From: Geodermatophilus marinus | GTDB lineage: Bacteria > Actinomycetota > Actinomycetes > Mycobacteriales > Geodermatophilaceae | Direction: 5' to 3' | NCBI RefSeq assembly: GCF_003428645.1 | Contig: NZ_QVQH01000003.1 | Span: forward strand, 151,611 to 215,610 | Length of the DNA: 64,000 bases | Part shown: in pieces, positions 7,318 through 16,014 of the stretch | Layout: each line of letters begins with the position of its first letter | Numbering within the stretch: the stretch's first letter is position 1 | Notes under the pieces: model-generated | Database searches by the model: none | What the model was told of the DNA's origin: nothing | Seen by the model: the letters and a program-made list of their open reading frames with translations, nothing else | Position numbers and translations under genes: made by a program

Positions 7318-10300
7318 GCGGCGACCCCTTCGTCCACCTCCACGTCGCCTCGGGCTACTCCATGCAGTACGGGGCCAACCACCCGGCCGACCTGGTCGCC
7401 CGGGCCGCCGAGCACGGCATGCGGGCGCTGGCGCTCACCGACCGCGACGGGCTCTACGGCGCGGTGAAGTTCGCCCTGGCCTGCCGGGCGGCCGACGTCC
7501 GGCCGCTGTTCGGGGTGGACCTCGCCGTGCTCCCGGGGGTGGACGGCACGACACCGCCGGCCCTGGCCCCGCTGCTGGGGGAGGAGCACGCCCCCGCGCT
7601 GGCCCGCTCCCGCCGGCCGGGCGCACCGGCCGGCACGCCCGGCCGCCGGCGGGTGCCGGTGCGCGGCGGCAGCAGCGTCGACCCGCGCCTGCCCCGGGTC
7701 ACCTTCCTGGCCCGTGACGGTGCGGGCTGGCGCTCGCTGTGCCGCCTCACCAGCGCGACGCACCTGCGCGGCACGCGGGGGGAGCCGGTCGGCTCGCTGG
7801 CCCTGGCCGCCGAGCACGCCCCCGGGCTGGTCGCCCTGCTCGGCCCGGGGTCCCCGGTCGGCCGGGCGCTGGCCGCCGGGCGGGCCGACGTGGCCGCCGA
7901 GCGGCTGGCCGCCTGGCGGGCGGTCTTCGGGCCGGGGTCCCTGGTGCTCGAGCTGGTGCACCACCGGGGCCGGGGCGACCGGGCCCGGGCGCAGGCGATG
8001 CTGCGCTTCGCGGCCGAGCAGGGCGTGCCCGCGGTGCTCACCAACGCCGTCCGGTACGTCGACGCCCTCGACGCCCCCACCGCCGACGTCCTGGACGCCG
8101 CGCGCCGGCTGGTCCCGCTCGACCTGCGGCACGTCGACCGGCGCACCGCCGACGGGTACCTGAAGTCGGGCAAGGAGATGGCCGAGGTCGCCGAGGACGT
8201 CGTCGGCCCCGACCGGGACGCCGTCCTGCGGCTGCTGGAGCGCACCGCCCGGCTGGCCGAGCAGTGCGCCGTCGACGTGCGGGCCGACCTCGGCATCGGC
8301 ACCGTGCGCTACCCCGAGCTCGACGTGGTCACCGGCCCCGCCGAGCGGGGGATGGACCCCTCGCAGGTCCTGCGGGCCCGCTGCGAGGCCGGTCTCGGCC
8401 GGCGCGGGATGGCGCCGACCGAGCGGGTGCGGGTGCGGCTGGAGGAGGAGCTCTCGGTCATCGACGCCCTCGGCTACCCGTCCTACTTCCTCACCGTCGC
8501 CGACGTGGTGGACCTGATCAAGGGCCTGCGGGTCCGCGCCGCGGCCCGGGGGTCCGGTGCCGGCAGCCTGGTCACCTACCTGCTGGGCATCTCCGACGTC
8601 GACCCCATCCGGTACGGGCTGCTGATGGAGCGCTTCCTCTCCCCGCTGCGCCACCAGCTGCCCGACATCGACATCGACGTGGAGTCCGCCCGCCGGATGG
8701 AGGTCTACGACGCGGTCATCGAGCGCTTCGGTGCCCACCGGGTCAGCTGCATCTCGATGATGGACACCTACCGGGTGCGGCACGCCATCCGCGACGTCGG
8801 GGCCGCGCTCGGGCTGCCGCCGGCCGAGATCGACGCGGTCGCCAAGGCCTTCCCGCACATCCGGGCCGGCCAGGTGCACGCCGCGCTCAGGGACCTCCCG
8901 GAGCTGCGGGCCAGCCGGCTCGGGTCGCGCCGCGGCGGCGGCACCGGCGACCTCGACCTGCTGTTCGACCTGGTCGCCCGGCTCGACGGGCTGCCCCGGC
9001 ACATCGCCCTGCACCCGTGCGGCGTGCTGCTCTCCGACGCCACGCTGCTCGACCGCACCCCGGTGGAGAACAGCTACCTCGGCTACCCGATGAGCCAGTT
9101 CGACAAGGACGACGTCGAGGAGCTCGGGCTGCTCAAGCTCGACCTGCTCGGCATCCGGATGCAGTCGGCGATCGCGCACGCGCTCGACGAGGTGGCCCGG
9201 GTCGACGGGCGGACCGTGGACATCGACGCGGTGCCGCGCGACGACCCGACGACGTTCGAGCTCATCCGGAGCACCCGCACGCTGGGCATGTTCCAGATCG
9301 AGTCCCCGGGGCAGCGGGAGCTGGTCGGCAAGTTCGGGCCGGAGTCGTTCGAGGACATCGTCATCGACATCTCGCTGTTCCGGCCCGGGCCGGTGAAGAG
9401 CGACATGGTCACCCCGTTCCTCATGGCCCGGAACGGCTGGCGGGAGCCGGTCTACCCGCACCCCGACCTCGCGTTCTGCCTCGAGCAGACCGCCGGGGTC
9501 GTGGTCTTCCACGAGCAGGTCCTGCAGATCGTCGCGCGGATGACCGGCTGCAGCCTGGCCGAGGCCGACGAGGTGCGCCGGGCGCTGGGGGAGAAGGACG
9601 CCCACCCCGAGGTGCGCGCCTGGTTCATGCCCCGGGTGCTGGCCGAGGGCTACCCGCCGGAGGTGGCCGAGCAGGTCTGGGAGGTGCTGGTCGCCTTCGG
9701 GTCCTTCGGTTTCTGCAAGGCGCACGCCGCGGCGTTCGCCCTGCCCACCTACCAGTCGGCCTGGCTCAAGGCCCACCACACCGCGGCCTTCCTCGCCGGG
9801 GTGCTGACCCACGACCCCGGCATGTACCCCAAGCGGCTGATCCTCGACGACGCGCGCAACTTCGGCGTGCGGGTGCTGGGCCTGGACGTCAACGCCTCCA
9901 CCAGCACCTACCGGGTGGAGCGGCTGGCGGACGCCGACGACCCCGCGAGCGCCGACGACCCCGGGGGGCGGGGCGCCGCCGGCCGGACGCGGCCGCCCTG
10001 GATGCCGGCGTCGATGCCCGACCCCGCGCGGTACGGCATCCGGCTGTCGCTGGCCGACGTGAAGGGCATCTCCGAGGAGGAGGTGGCCCGGATCGTGGCC
10101 GGCCGGCCCTACCGGTCGCTCACCGACTTCTGGCACCGGGCATCGGTGTCCCGGCCGGTGGTCGAGCGGCTGGTGCTGGCCGGTGGCTTCGACTCCCTCT
10201 ACGGCTTCGGCGTGCGCGACCGCGAGACGGGCCGGCCCACCCGCTCCCGCCGCGAGGTCACCCGCCGCGACCTCCTGCTGCAGATCGGCGAGCTCGACCG

Positions 10301-11114
10301 GTGGAGCCGCAGCGGCGCGCGGGCGGGCTCGCACGGGCAGCTCAGCCTCGACCTCATGGGGCTCGGCGCGGGGGCCGAGGCGTCCGACGAGGCGGGGGCG
10401 GACGGCGAACCCGGCCTGGAGTGGGCCGAGGGCAGCGGGTTGCCCGAGTTCACCGACGCCGAGCTGGTGCGCGCCGAGCTGGAGGTGCTCGGCCTGGACG
10501 CCAGCCGGCACGTCGTGGACTTCTACCGGCCGTTCCTCGCCGCGGTGGGCGCGGTGCCGGCGGGGGAGCTGCTCGGCTGCCGCAGCGGGGCGGAGGTGCT
10601 GGTGGCCGGGGTCAAGGTGGCCACGCAGACCCCGCCGATCCGGTCGGGGCGCCGGGTGGTCTTCGTGACCCTGGACGACGGCACCGGCTGCGCCGACGCG
10701 ACGTTCTTCGAGGACGCGCAGGGGCCCTACGCCGCGACGGTGTTCCACGGGTGGCTGCTGGTCATCCGGGGGGTGCTGCGCCGGACGGGCCCGCGCGGGG
10801 TGTCGCTGCGGGCCACGGGCGCCTGGGAGCTGCCGGCGCTGCACGAGGCGTGGGAGGCAGGCGGGGCGGAGGCGGTGGCCGAGCACATGGCCGCGCCCGG
10901 GGGGTACACCGAGGAGGCGATCAGCGGGGCCGCGGCCTCGCGCGGGTCCCGGCCGGTGGTGGTCAAGCCGGTGCTCGTGCACCCGACCGGGTTCCGGATG
11001 TCGCCCTACGCCGACATCAGGCCGGCCGGGGACGACGCCGCCACGGCCGCCCGACGGGCCGCCACCGCGCCGCGCAAGCTGTGGCACTCCAGCCCCGGCA
11101 GCTCCGGCCACTGA
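7314..11114 (+). CDS. dnaE2: error-prone DNA polymerase III alpha subunit DnaE2
   Basis: 1266 residues. C-family polymerase with an N-terminal PHP domain (to about residue 290), palm, and a C-terminal OB-fold region (VLVAGVKVATQTPP, TLDDGTGCADATFF). Catalytic palm aspartates appear in LPDIDIDVES (near residue 450) and LKLDLLGI (near residue 609). The PHP metal site is mostly lost compared with dnaE1 in this window: TDR replaces TDH, GVDLA replaces GMEGY, NAVR replaces NDLH, so no PHP proofreading is expected. DnaE2 carries out damage-induced mutagenic synthesis. The GTG start overlaps the HEPN stop. The usual partners imuA and imuB are not in this operon. Confidence 0.95.
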   Translation: MSGDPFVHLHVASGYSMQYGANHPADLVARAAEHGMRALALTDRDGLYGAVKFALACRAADVRPLFGVDLAVLPGVDGTTPPALAPLLGEEHAPALARSRRPGAPAGTPGRRRVPVRGGSSVDPRLPRVTFLARDGAGWRSLCRLTSATHLRGTRGEPVGSLALAAEHAPGLVALLGPGSPVGRALAAGRADVAAERLAAWRAVFGPGSLVLELVHHRGRGDRARAQAMLRFAAEQGVPAVLTNAVRYVDALDAPTADVLDAARRLVPLDLRHVDRRTADGYLKSGKEMAEVAEDVVGPDRDAVLRLLERTARLAEQCAVDVRADLGIGTVRYPELDVVTGPAERGMDPSQVLRARCEAGLGRRGMAPTERVRVRLEEELSVIDALGYPSYFLTVADVVDLIKGLRVRAAARGSGAGSLVTYLLGISDVDPIRYGLLMERFLSPLRHQLPDIDIDVESARRMEVYDAVIERFGAHRVSCISMMDTYRVRHAIRDVGAALGLPPAEIDAVAKAFPHIRAGQVHAALRDLPELRASRLGSRRGGGTGDLDLLFDLVARLDGLPRHIALHPCGVLLSDATLLDRTPVENSYLGYPMSQFDKDDVEELGLLKLDLLGIRMQSAIAHALDEVARVDGRTVDIDAVPRDDPTTFELIRSTRTLGMFQIESPGQRELVGKFGPESFEDIVIDISLFRPGPVKSDMVTPFLMARNGWREPVYPHPDLAFCLEQTAGVVVFHEQVLQIVARMTGCSLAEADEVRRALGEKDAHPEVRAWFMPRVLAEGYPPEVAEQVWEVLVAFGSFGFCKAHAAAFALPTYQSAWLKAHHTAAFLAGVLTHDPGMYPKRLILDDARNFGVRVLGLDVNASTSTYRVERLADADDPASADDPGGRGAAGRTRPPWMPASMPDPARYGIRLSLADVKGISEEEVARIVAGRPYRSLTDFWHRASVSRPVVERLVLAGGFDSLYGFGVRDRETGRPTRSRREVTRRDLLLQIGELDRWSRSGARAGSHGQLSLDLMGLGAGAEASDEAGADGEPGLEWAEGSGLPEFTDAELVRAELEVLGLDASRHVVDFYRPFLAAVGAVPAGELLGCRSGAEVLVAGVKVATQTPPIRSGRRVVFVTLDDGTGCADATFFEDAQGPYAATVFHGWLLVIRGVLRRTGPRGVSLRATGAWELPALHEAWEAGGAEAVAEHMAAPGGYTEEAISGAAASRGSRPVVVKPVLVHPTGFRMSPYADIRPAGDDAATAARRAATAPRKLWHSSPGSSGH

Positions 11115-11229
11115 ACCCGCGTGGCCCGACGGCAGCGCACCCGGTCCGCCCCACCGGCGCCGATGAGTCCTGCGGCTCCCCGCGGTCCACACCGCGAACG
11201 CACCCGCACCCCAGGGAGGAGCACCCACC

Positions 11230-11715
11230 ATGCCACAGCAGATCCCGTGCCTGTGGTTCGACGGCCAGGCCGAGCAGGCCGCCCGGCACTACACCTCGAT
11301 CTTCCCCAACTCGAGCATCGGCGCCATCACGCGCTACGGGCCCGACATGCCCCCGCCGATGCAGGAGGGCGACGTCCTCACGGTCTCCTTCACCCTCGAC
11401 GGCCAGGAGTACACCGCCCTCAACGGTGGCCCGCAGTTCCCCTTCACCGAGGCGGTCTCCTTCCAGATCATGTGCGCCGACCAGGAGGAGGCCGACCACT
11501 ACTGGACCCGGCTCACCGAGGGCGGCGAGGAGAGCCAGTGCGGCTGGCTCAAGGACAGGTTCGGGGTCTCCTGGCAGGTCGTCCCGGTCGAGCTGCTGGC
11601 CCTGACCGCCGACGCCGACCCCGGCCGCGCCCAGCGGGCCACCCAGGCGATGCTGCAGATGCGCCGCATCGACCTCGCCGCCATCCGCCGCGCCGCCGAC
11701 ACCGTCCCCGCCTGA
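11230..11715 (+). CDS. VOC/PhnB-like glyoxalase-fold protein
   Basis: 161 residues of the 3-demethylubiquinone methyltransferase-like (PhnB) branch of the vicinal-oxygen-chelate superfamily: CLWFDGQAEQAARHYTSIF at the start, FTLDGQEYTALNGGPQFPFTEA in the middle, and CGWLKDRFGVSWQVVP near the end. The fold binds a metal in enzymes, but this branch has no settled reaction. The ATG at 11230 is preceded by GGGAGGA, a strong ribosome-binding site. It stands alone, 115 bases after dnaE2, with a short CGCGGT/ACCGCG hairpin (11181-11196) between them. Confidence 0.85.
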   Translation: MPQQIPCLWFDGQAEQAARHYTSIFPNSSIGAITRYGPDMPPPMQEGDVLTVSFTLDGQEYTALNGGPQFPFTEAVSFQIMCADQEEADHYWTRLTEGGEESQCGWLKDRFGVSWQVVPVELLALTADADPGRAQRATQAMLQMRRIDLAAIRRAADTVPA

Positions 11716-11769
11716 ACCGGCCGGGCCGCACGACGGCGGCACGCCCGCGGACGGCGGCGCCCCGGGGGA

Positions 11770-11847
11770 CGGCGGCGCCGCGAGGGCGGCGGCGCCGCGA
11801 GGGCGGCGGCGCCGCGAGGGCGGCGGCGCCGCGAGGGCGGCGGCGCC
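11770..11847 (+). repeat. 17-bp tandem repeat, about 4.6 copies
   Basis: The unit CGGCGGCGCCGCGAGGG repeats at 11770, 11787, 11804 and 11821 without change, and a fifth partial unit runs to 11847. Each unit carries the palindrome GCGGCGCCGC, so the array can fold into a row of hairpins. It fills most of the gap between the VOC gene and the methyltransferase promoter and may act in transcription termination; that is an inference. Confidence 0.9.
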
Positions 11848-11870
11848 CGGTGGCCGGCGGCCTCCGCCAC

Positions 11871-11876
11871 TAGGCT
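11871..11876 (+). promoter_or_regulatory. -10 element TAGGCT of a leaderless transcript
   Basis: TAGGCT matches the actinobacterial TANNNT -10 consensus and lies exactly 6 bases before the GTG at 11883, with no ribosome-binding site between. Transcription would begin at or next to the start codon. Confidence 0.65.
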
Positions 11877-11882
11877 CGACGG

Positions 11883-12623
11883 GTGCCGCCGTCCGCCCCC
11901 GCCTCCGAGCAGCTGCCCACCCGCGCCGCCGCCGTCTGGGCCGCCCTCGACCCCCTCGTCGGCGCGGGCAGCGCCCTGCGGGTGCTCGACGTCGGTGGCG
12001 GCAGCGGGGTCTTCGCCGTCCCGCTGGCCCGCCTGGGGCACGAGGTCACCGTCGTCGACCCCAGCGCCGACGCCCTGGCCACCCTCGCCCGGCGCGCCGG
12101 CACCGCCGGCGTCGGGGAGCGGGTGCACGGCGTCCAGGGGGACGGCGACCTGCTGCACGAGGTGGTCCCGGACGCCGGCGGCTTCGACCTCGCGCTGTGC
12201 CACTCGGTCCTCGAGGTGGTCGACGACCCCGCGACCACCCTCGGCGAGATCGCCCGCAGCCTGACCGCCGGCGGAACCGCCAGCGTCGCGGTCGCCAACC
12301 GGGCCGGCGCGGTGCTGGCCCGCGCCGTGGGCGGCCACCCGACCGACGCCCTGGCCCTGTTCGAGGGCCCGGGCCCCGGCGGCGCCCGGTCGCGGCGCCG
12401 CTTCACCCCCGCGGACCTGCTGGACCTGGTCACCGGCGCCGGGCTGACCGCCGGCTCCTGGCGCGGGATCTCCGTCGTCGCCGACCTGCTCGACGTCGTG
12501 GGCGCCGACGCGGCCGCCGACGCCGACCCCGCCGCGGTCCGGCGGCTCGAGCTCGCCCTCGCCGGCACCTCGCCCTACCGGGACGTCGCCGGCGGGCTGC
12601 ACGTCCTGGCCACCCGCCCGTGA
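11883..12623 (+). CDS. class I SAM-dependent methyltransferase
   Basis: 246 residues. Rossmann-type motif I is VLDVGGGSGVFAVPLA (near residue 40), followed by the acidic strand-2 residue in VTVVDPSADAL and the post-core strand DLALCHSVLEVVDDP. This is the Methyltransf_11/25 layout used for small molecules; the substrate is unknown. The gene appears leaderless (TAGGCT 6 bases before GTG). Its stop overlaps the start of the phosphodiesterase gene as GTGA, so the two are co-translated. Confidence 0.88.
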   Translation: MPPSAPASEQLPTRAAAVWAALDPLVGAGSALRVLDVGGGSGVFAVPLARLGHEVTVVDPSADALATLARRAGTAGVGERVHGVQGDGDLLHEVVPDAGGFDLALCHSVLEVVDDPATTLGEIARSLTAGGTASVAVANRAGAVLARAVGGHPTDALALFEGPGPGGARSRRRFTPADLLDLVTGAGLTAGSWRGISVVADLLDVVGADAAADADPAAVRRLELALAGTSPYRDVAGGLHVLATRP

Positions 12624-13789
12624 CCCTCCCGGCCGACCTGGCCGTCCCGGCCTACGGCGCGGGGACGCTGGCCGACGTGCTGCCCTCGGCGGCCGCCGCC
12701 CTCGGCGTGCCGGTCGAGCGCGACGGCCTGCCCGCCGACCCGCTCGGGCTGACCGCCGCGCTGGCCGGCGCCCGCAAGGTCGCCGTCCTGCTCGTCGACG
12801 GCCTCGGCGCCGACCTCGTGCGCGCGCACGCCGACCTCGCCCCCACGCTCGCCGCGCTGGCCACCCCCGCCGGGGACCTCGCCGCCCCCTGCCCGAGCAC
12901 CACCCCCGTCAGCCTCACCAGCCTGGGCACCGGCCTGCCGCCCGGCAGCCACGGGGTGCTGGGCTTCGTGACGGCGGTGCCGGGGGAGGAGCGCACCCTC
13001 AACCACGTCCAGTGGGCCGACGACCCCGACCCGCGCACCTGGCAGCCCCGGCCCAGCGTGTTCGAGCGGGTCGCCGCCGCCGGCGTGGAGGTCACCGCGG
13101 TCGCGCCGTACGCCTTCGCCGGCTCCGGCCTCACCGCCGCCGCCTACCGGGGGGCGCGCTACGCCGGCACGGTCGGCGCGGGGGACCTCGCCGGGCGGGT
13201 GCTGGAGGCCCTCGCCGCCGCGCCGCGCACCCTCGTCTACGGCTACACCGCCGAGCTCGACCTGACCGGGCACGTCCGCGGCGTCGACTCGCCGAGCTGG
13301 CGGGCCCAGCTCGCCCTCGTCGACCTGCTCGTCCGGCAGGTGGTCGACGGCCTGCCCGCCGACGCCGCCCTCCTGGTCACCGCCGACCACGGCATGCTCG
13401 ACGTCCCGGCCGCGACCCGCCTCGACCTGGACGCCGCCCCGGAGCTGACCGAGGGCGTGCGGCTGCTCGCGGGGGAGCCGCGGGCGCGCTACGTGCACAC
13501 CGTCCCGGGCGCCGCCGGGGAGCTGCTGGCCCGCTGGCGGGAGCTGCTGGCCGACCGGGCGTGGGTCGTGGGCCGGGAGGAGGCGGTCGCCAGCGGCGTC
13601 TTCGGCCGGGTGGACGACGCGCTGGCCGACCGGATCGGCGACGTCGTCGCGCTCGCCCGCGGGACCTGGGCGCTCACCGCCACCGAGCGCGAGCCCGGCC
13701 CCAGCCGGCTGGTCGCCTACCACGGCTCCCTCACGGCGACCGAGCTGGCGATCCCGCTGCTCACCGCGCGGGGGCGCGCGCTGGTCTGA
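12620..13789 (+). CDS. alkaline phosphatase/nucleotide pyrophosphatase family phosphodiesterase
   Basis: 389 residues of the type I phosphodiesterase (NPP-like) family. The metal-site landmarks are VLLVDGLGADLV (first Asp), CPSTTPVSLTSLGTG with the nucleophilic Thr, GYTAELDLTGHVRG (Asp and His) and LLVTADHGMLDVP (Asp-His). The enzyme uses two metal ions to hydrolyse a phosphodiester; no signal peptide is seen, so it is probably cytoplasmic. The GTG start overlaps the methyltransferase stop. It converges on the minus-strand ferredoxin gene after only 6 bases. Confidence 0.87.
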   Translation: MTLPADLAVPAYGAGTLADVLPSAAAALGVPVERDGLPADPLGLTAALAGARKVAVLLVDGLGADLVRAHADLAPTLAALATPAGDLAAPCPSTTPVSLTSLGTGLPPGSHGVLGFVTAVPGEERTLNHVQWADDPDPRTWQPRPSVFERVAAAGVEVTAVAPYAFAGSGLTAAAYRGARYAGTVGAGDLAGRVLEALAAAPRTLVYGYTAELDLTGHVRGVDSPSWRAQLALVDLLVRQVVDGLPADAALLVTADHGMLDVPAATRLDLDAAPELTEGVRLLAGEPRARYVHTVPGAAGELLARWRELLADRAWVVGREEAVASGVFGRVDDALADRIGDVVALARGTWALTATEREPGPSRLVAYHGSLTATELAIPLLTARGRALV

Positions 13790-13795
13790 GCCGCC

Positions 13796-14743
13796 TCAGC
13801 CCGCCGGGCGGCCGGCGGCCGGCCGGGCGGACCACAGGCGGGGGTGCGCGTCGTGGGTGGCCCGGCAGGTCAGCCGAGCACCTTCGGGCCCGGGCCGGCT
13901 GGCCACCTCGATCACCACGTCCCCGTGCGGGCCGGCGAGCGTGACCACCCAGCGCTCCTCCTCGGCCCCGGCCGGGGTCAGCCGGCGCACCTCGCGCGCC
14001 GGCAGGTCGTCGACACCGAGCAGGCCCAGCTCCTCGCGCGCCGCCTGCTGCGCCGCCTGCACCGGCGGGGCGGTGCCGGACCGGCCGCGCAGCCAGGACG
14101 GCGCCACCTCGCCGGCGGCGTGCGCGGCCACCAGCGGGGCGCCGTCCCCGGGTACCTGGCCGTAGTAGAAGCCGTGCGGCAGCACGAGCACGTTGGCCGC
14201 GAACCGGCACCCGCCCAGGTGGCTGCACTCCCACACGTCGTCGGCGGGCATCGCCTGCGCCAGCGGCCTGCCCCGCACCGCGCAGCAGGCGTCGTGCCCG
14301 CCGTGCGCGCACACCAGGTAGGTCGGTCCGTCCGCCGGGCGCCCGGCCGACCCGTCCCAGGGGGCGTCGACGATGTCGGCGTCGTCCTCGCGCACCGACC
14401 ACCACAGCCCCTCGCGCCCCGGCCGGCCGTCGGCGTAGGCCCACCGCCGGCCGGTGTCGGCCAGCCGGTCGCCGGGCCGGCGCACCAGCAGCACCCGGAC
14501 GCCCTCCTCGCGCGCCCGGTGGGCCAGCCGGGGGGCCACCGCCGGGTCGAACCGGGACTGCGTCAGCGCGTCGACCCCCCACGGGCCCGGCTGCTCGACC
14601 AGCAGCCAGCGCTGGGCGGGGGAGGCCGTGCCCACCCCGGAGTCCCCGCGGGCGAGGGCGCGCACCGAGCACCGGTCCGCGCTCAGCCGGCCGGCCGGCC
14701 GGCCCAGGACCCGGGCCGGCCGGCGGACGTCCGGACCGGTCAC
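13796..14743 (-). CDS. thioredoxin-like [2Fe-2S] ferredoxin (sucrase/Apd1 family)
   Basis: 315 residues. The family is the thioredoxin-fold ferredoxin also called sucrase ferredoxin, related to yeast Apd1. Probable cluster ligands are the cysteines in CAHGGHDACC (about residues 144-154) and the HLGGC motif (H174, C178), an HxxxC form where Apd1 itself has HxxxH. It would carry electrons at an unusual potential. The GTG start overlaps the stop of the cupin hydroxylase gene as GTGA, so it is the last of three coupled genes (repeat peptide, dioxygenase, ferredoxin); a role as redox partner of the dioxygenase is an inference. Confidence 0.82.
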   Translation of the reverse strand: MTGPDVRRPARVLGRPAGRLSADRCSVRALARGDSGVGTASPAQRWLLVEQPGPWGVDALTQSRFDPAVAPRLAHRAREEGVRVLLVRRPGDRLADTGRRWAYADGRPGREGLWWSVREDDADIVDAPWDGSAGRPADGPTYLVCAHGGHDACCAVRGRPLAQAMPADDVWECSHLGGCRFAANVLVLPHGFYYGQVPGDGAPLVAAHAAGEVAPSWLRGRSGTAPPVQAAQQAAREELGLLGVDDLPAREVRRLTPAGAEEERWVVTLAGPHGDVVIEVASRPGPEGARLTCRATHDAHPRLWSARPAAGRPAG

Positions 14744-16014
14744 GCGGTCGCGTCCGGCACGGTCGCGACCGACTCGGTCACCAGCCGCCGAGCGAGGGTG
14801 AGCTGGTCCTCGGCGTCCAGGCCGGGCAGGTCGCCGACCTTGAGCTCGCCGGCCGCCAGCAGCTCGGCCAGCGCCGGCCGGGTGCTCGCCGGCAGGTCCA
14901 GCGACCGCCGCCCGAACAGCAGGGTCACCCGGTCCCCGGTGGCCTCCCGCAGCGCCGTCCGCAGCCGCCGCCGCACCCGCAGCACCGTCCCCGGGCCCAG
15001 GGCCGCCGCGGCCGTCGCCTGCGCCAGCGGGGCCACCGGCTCCGGGCGCACCTGGGCCCAGGTGCGGGCCCGCAGCCGGTCGGCGACCTCGTCGGGGTCG
15101 ACCCGCCCCAGCCAGTCGCGCAGCCCGGTGAGCACGGTGGCGAGCTCCTGGCGCACCCCGGCCGGGTCCGACAGGTCCAGGCCCAGCGGCAGGGACCGGC
15201 GCAGCTCCGGGTCGTCGGCGGCCAGGGTGCGCACGAGGTCCAGGGCCGACTCGGCGGCCGCGAACCGGGTCACGGAGTGCACCCCGACGGTGAGGTGGGC
15301 GCTGATCCGGCCGAGCGCCTCGGCCGAGTGCAGGTAGCCGCGGGGCAGGTAGAGGGCGTCCCCCGGCCGCAGCACCGCGTCGACCACCGGGTCGCGCCGG
15401 GCCGCGGCGGCCACGTCGGCCGCCCGGTCGTTCCAGGGCTGGGTGCGCAGCGGGTCGGCGAGCACCGGCTCGTGGATCCGCCAGTGCTTCTCCCCGGCGA
15501 CCTGCAGGACGAAGACGTCGTGGACGTCGTAGTGCGGGGAGAAGCCGCGCGAGGACGGTGGCGTCACGTAGGCGTTGACCTGCGTCGGGTGCCCGAGGTC
15601 GGCGGCGAGCTGGTCGGCGAACTCGATCAGCGGCGGCCAGAGGCGGTGCAGCCCCTGGAGGACGACCGTGCTGCCCTCGGCGAACAGGCGCAGCACCGCA
15701 TCGCTCGAGACCTGGTCGGCCACCTCGGCGCCCGCGCCGCCGGACGTGGTGAAGCGCTGGGCGTCGACCACCGTGCCGTCCTTGGCGATGCGCAGGAACG
15801 GCGTGCGCAGACCGCGGCGGGACAGCAGCTCGTCGACGGCGGCCAGGTCGAGCAGGTCGGCGAACGACCTGCCGGTCTCCTCGGCGCGGACCAGCAGCGG
15901 ACGGCGGCCCCAGTACTGCGCGGCGAAGACCTCCGGGTCCAGGGCGGTGCACCGACGCAGGGCCGGTCGGAGGGCGCCCTCCGACCGGCCCTGCGTGGTG
16001 GGGTCAGCGGTCAG
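14740..16014 (-). CDS. JmjC/cupin-type Fe(II)/2-oxoglutarate hydroxylase
   Basis: 424 residues if started at the CTG at 16014. The conserved N-terminal Cupin_4 region ([20 protein letters not shown]) has no ATG, GTG or TTG before it back to the upstream stop; that CTG overlaps the stop of the repeat-peptide gene as CTGA, exactly like the GTGA overlaps elsewhere. A later GTG at 15771 would delete conserved sequence. The Fe(II) site is SPHYDVHD (HxD near residue 158) with the distal His in GYLHSAE (near residue 230). Characterised relatives (RoxA/YcfD, MINA, NO66) hydroxylate Arg or His side chains of ribosomal proteins. Position suggests the neighbouring peptide as a substrate; this is untested. 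Confidence 0.82.
   Translation of the reverse strand: MTADPTTQGRSEGALRPALRRCTALDPEVFAAQYWGRRPLLVRAEETGRSFADLLDLAAVDELLSRRGLRTPFLRIAKDGTVVDAQRFTTSGGAGAEVADQVSSDAVLRLFAEGSTVVLQGLHRLWPPLIEFADQLAADLGHPTQVNAYVTPPSSRGFSPHYDVHDVFVLQVAGEKHWRIHEPVLADPLRTQPWNDRAADVAAAARRDPVVDAVLRPGDALYLPRGYLHSAEALGRISAHLTVGVHSVTRFAAAESALDLVRTLAADDPELRRSLPLGLDLSDPAGVRQELATVLTGLRDWLGRVDPDEVADRLRARTWAQVRPEPVAPLAQATAAAALGPGTVLRVRRRLRTALREATGDRVTLLFGRRSLDLPASTRPALAELLAAGELKVGDLPGLDAEDQLTLARRLVTESVATVPDATA

Noticed and set aside
6858..11231. 1457-codon minus-strand frame opposite dnaE2
   Set aside because: Shadow of dnaE2; no domain recognised, and typical of opposite-strand frames in high-GC DNA.
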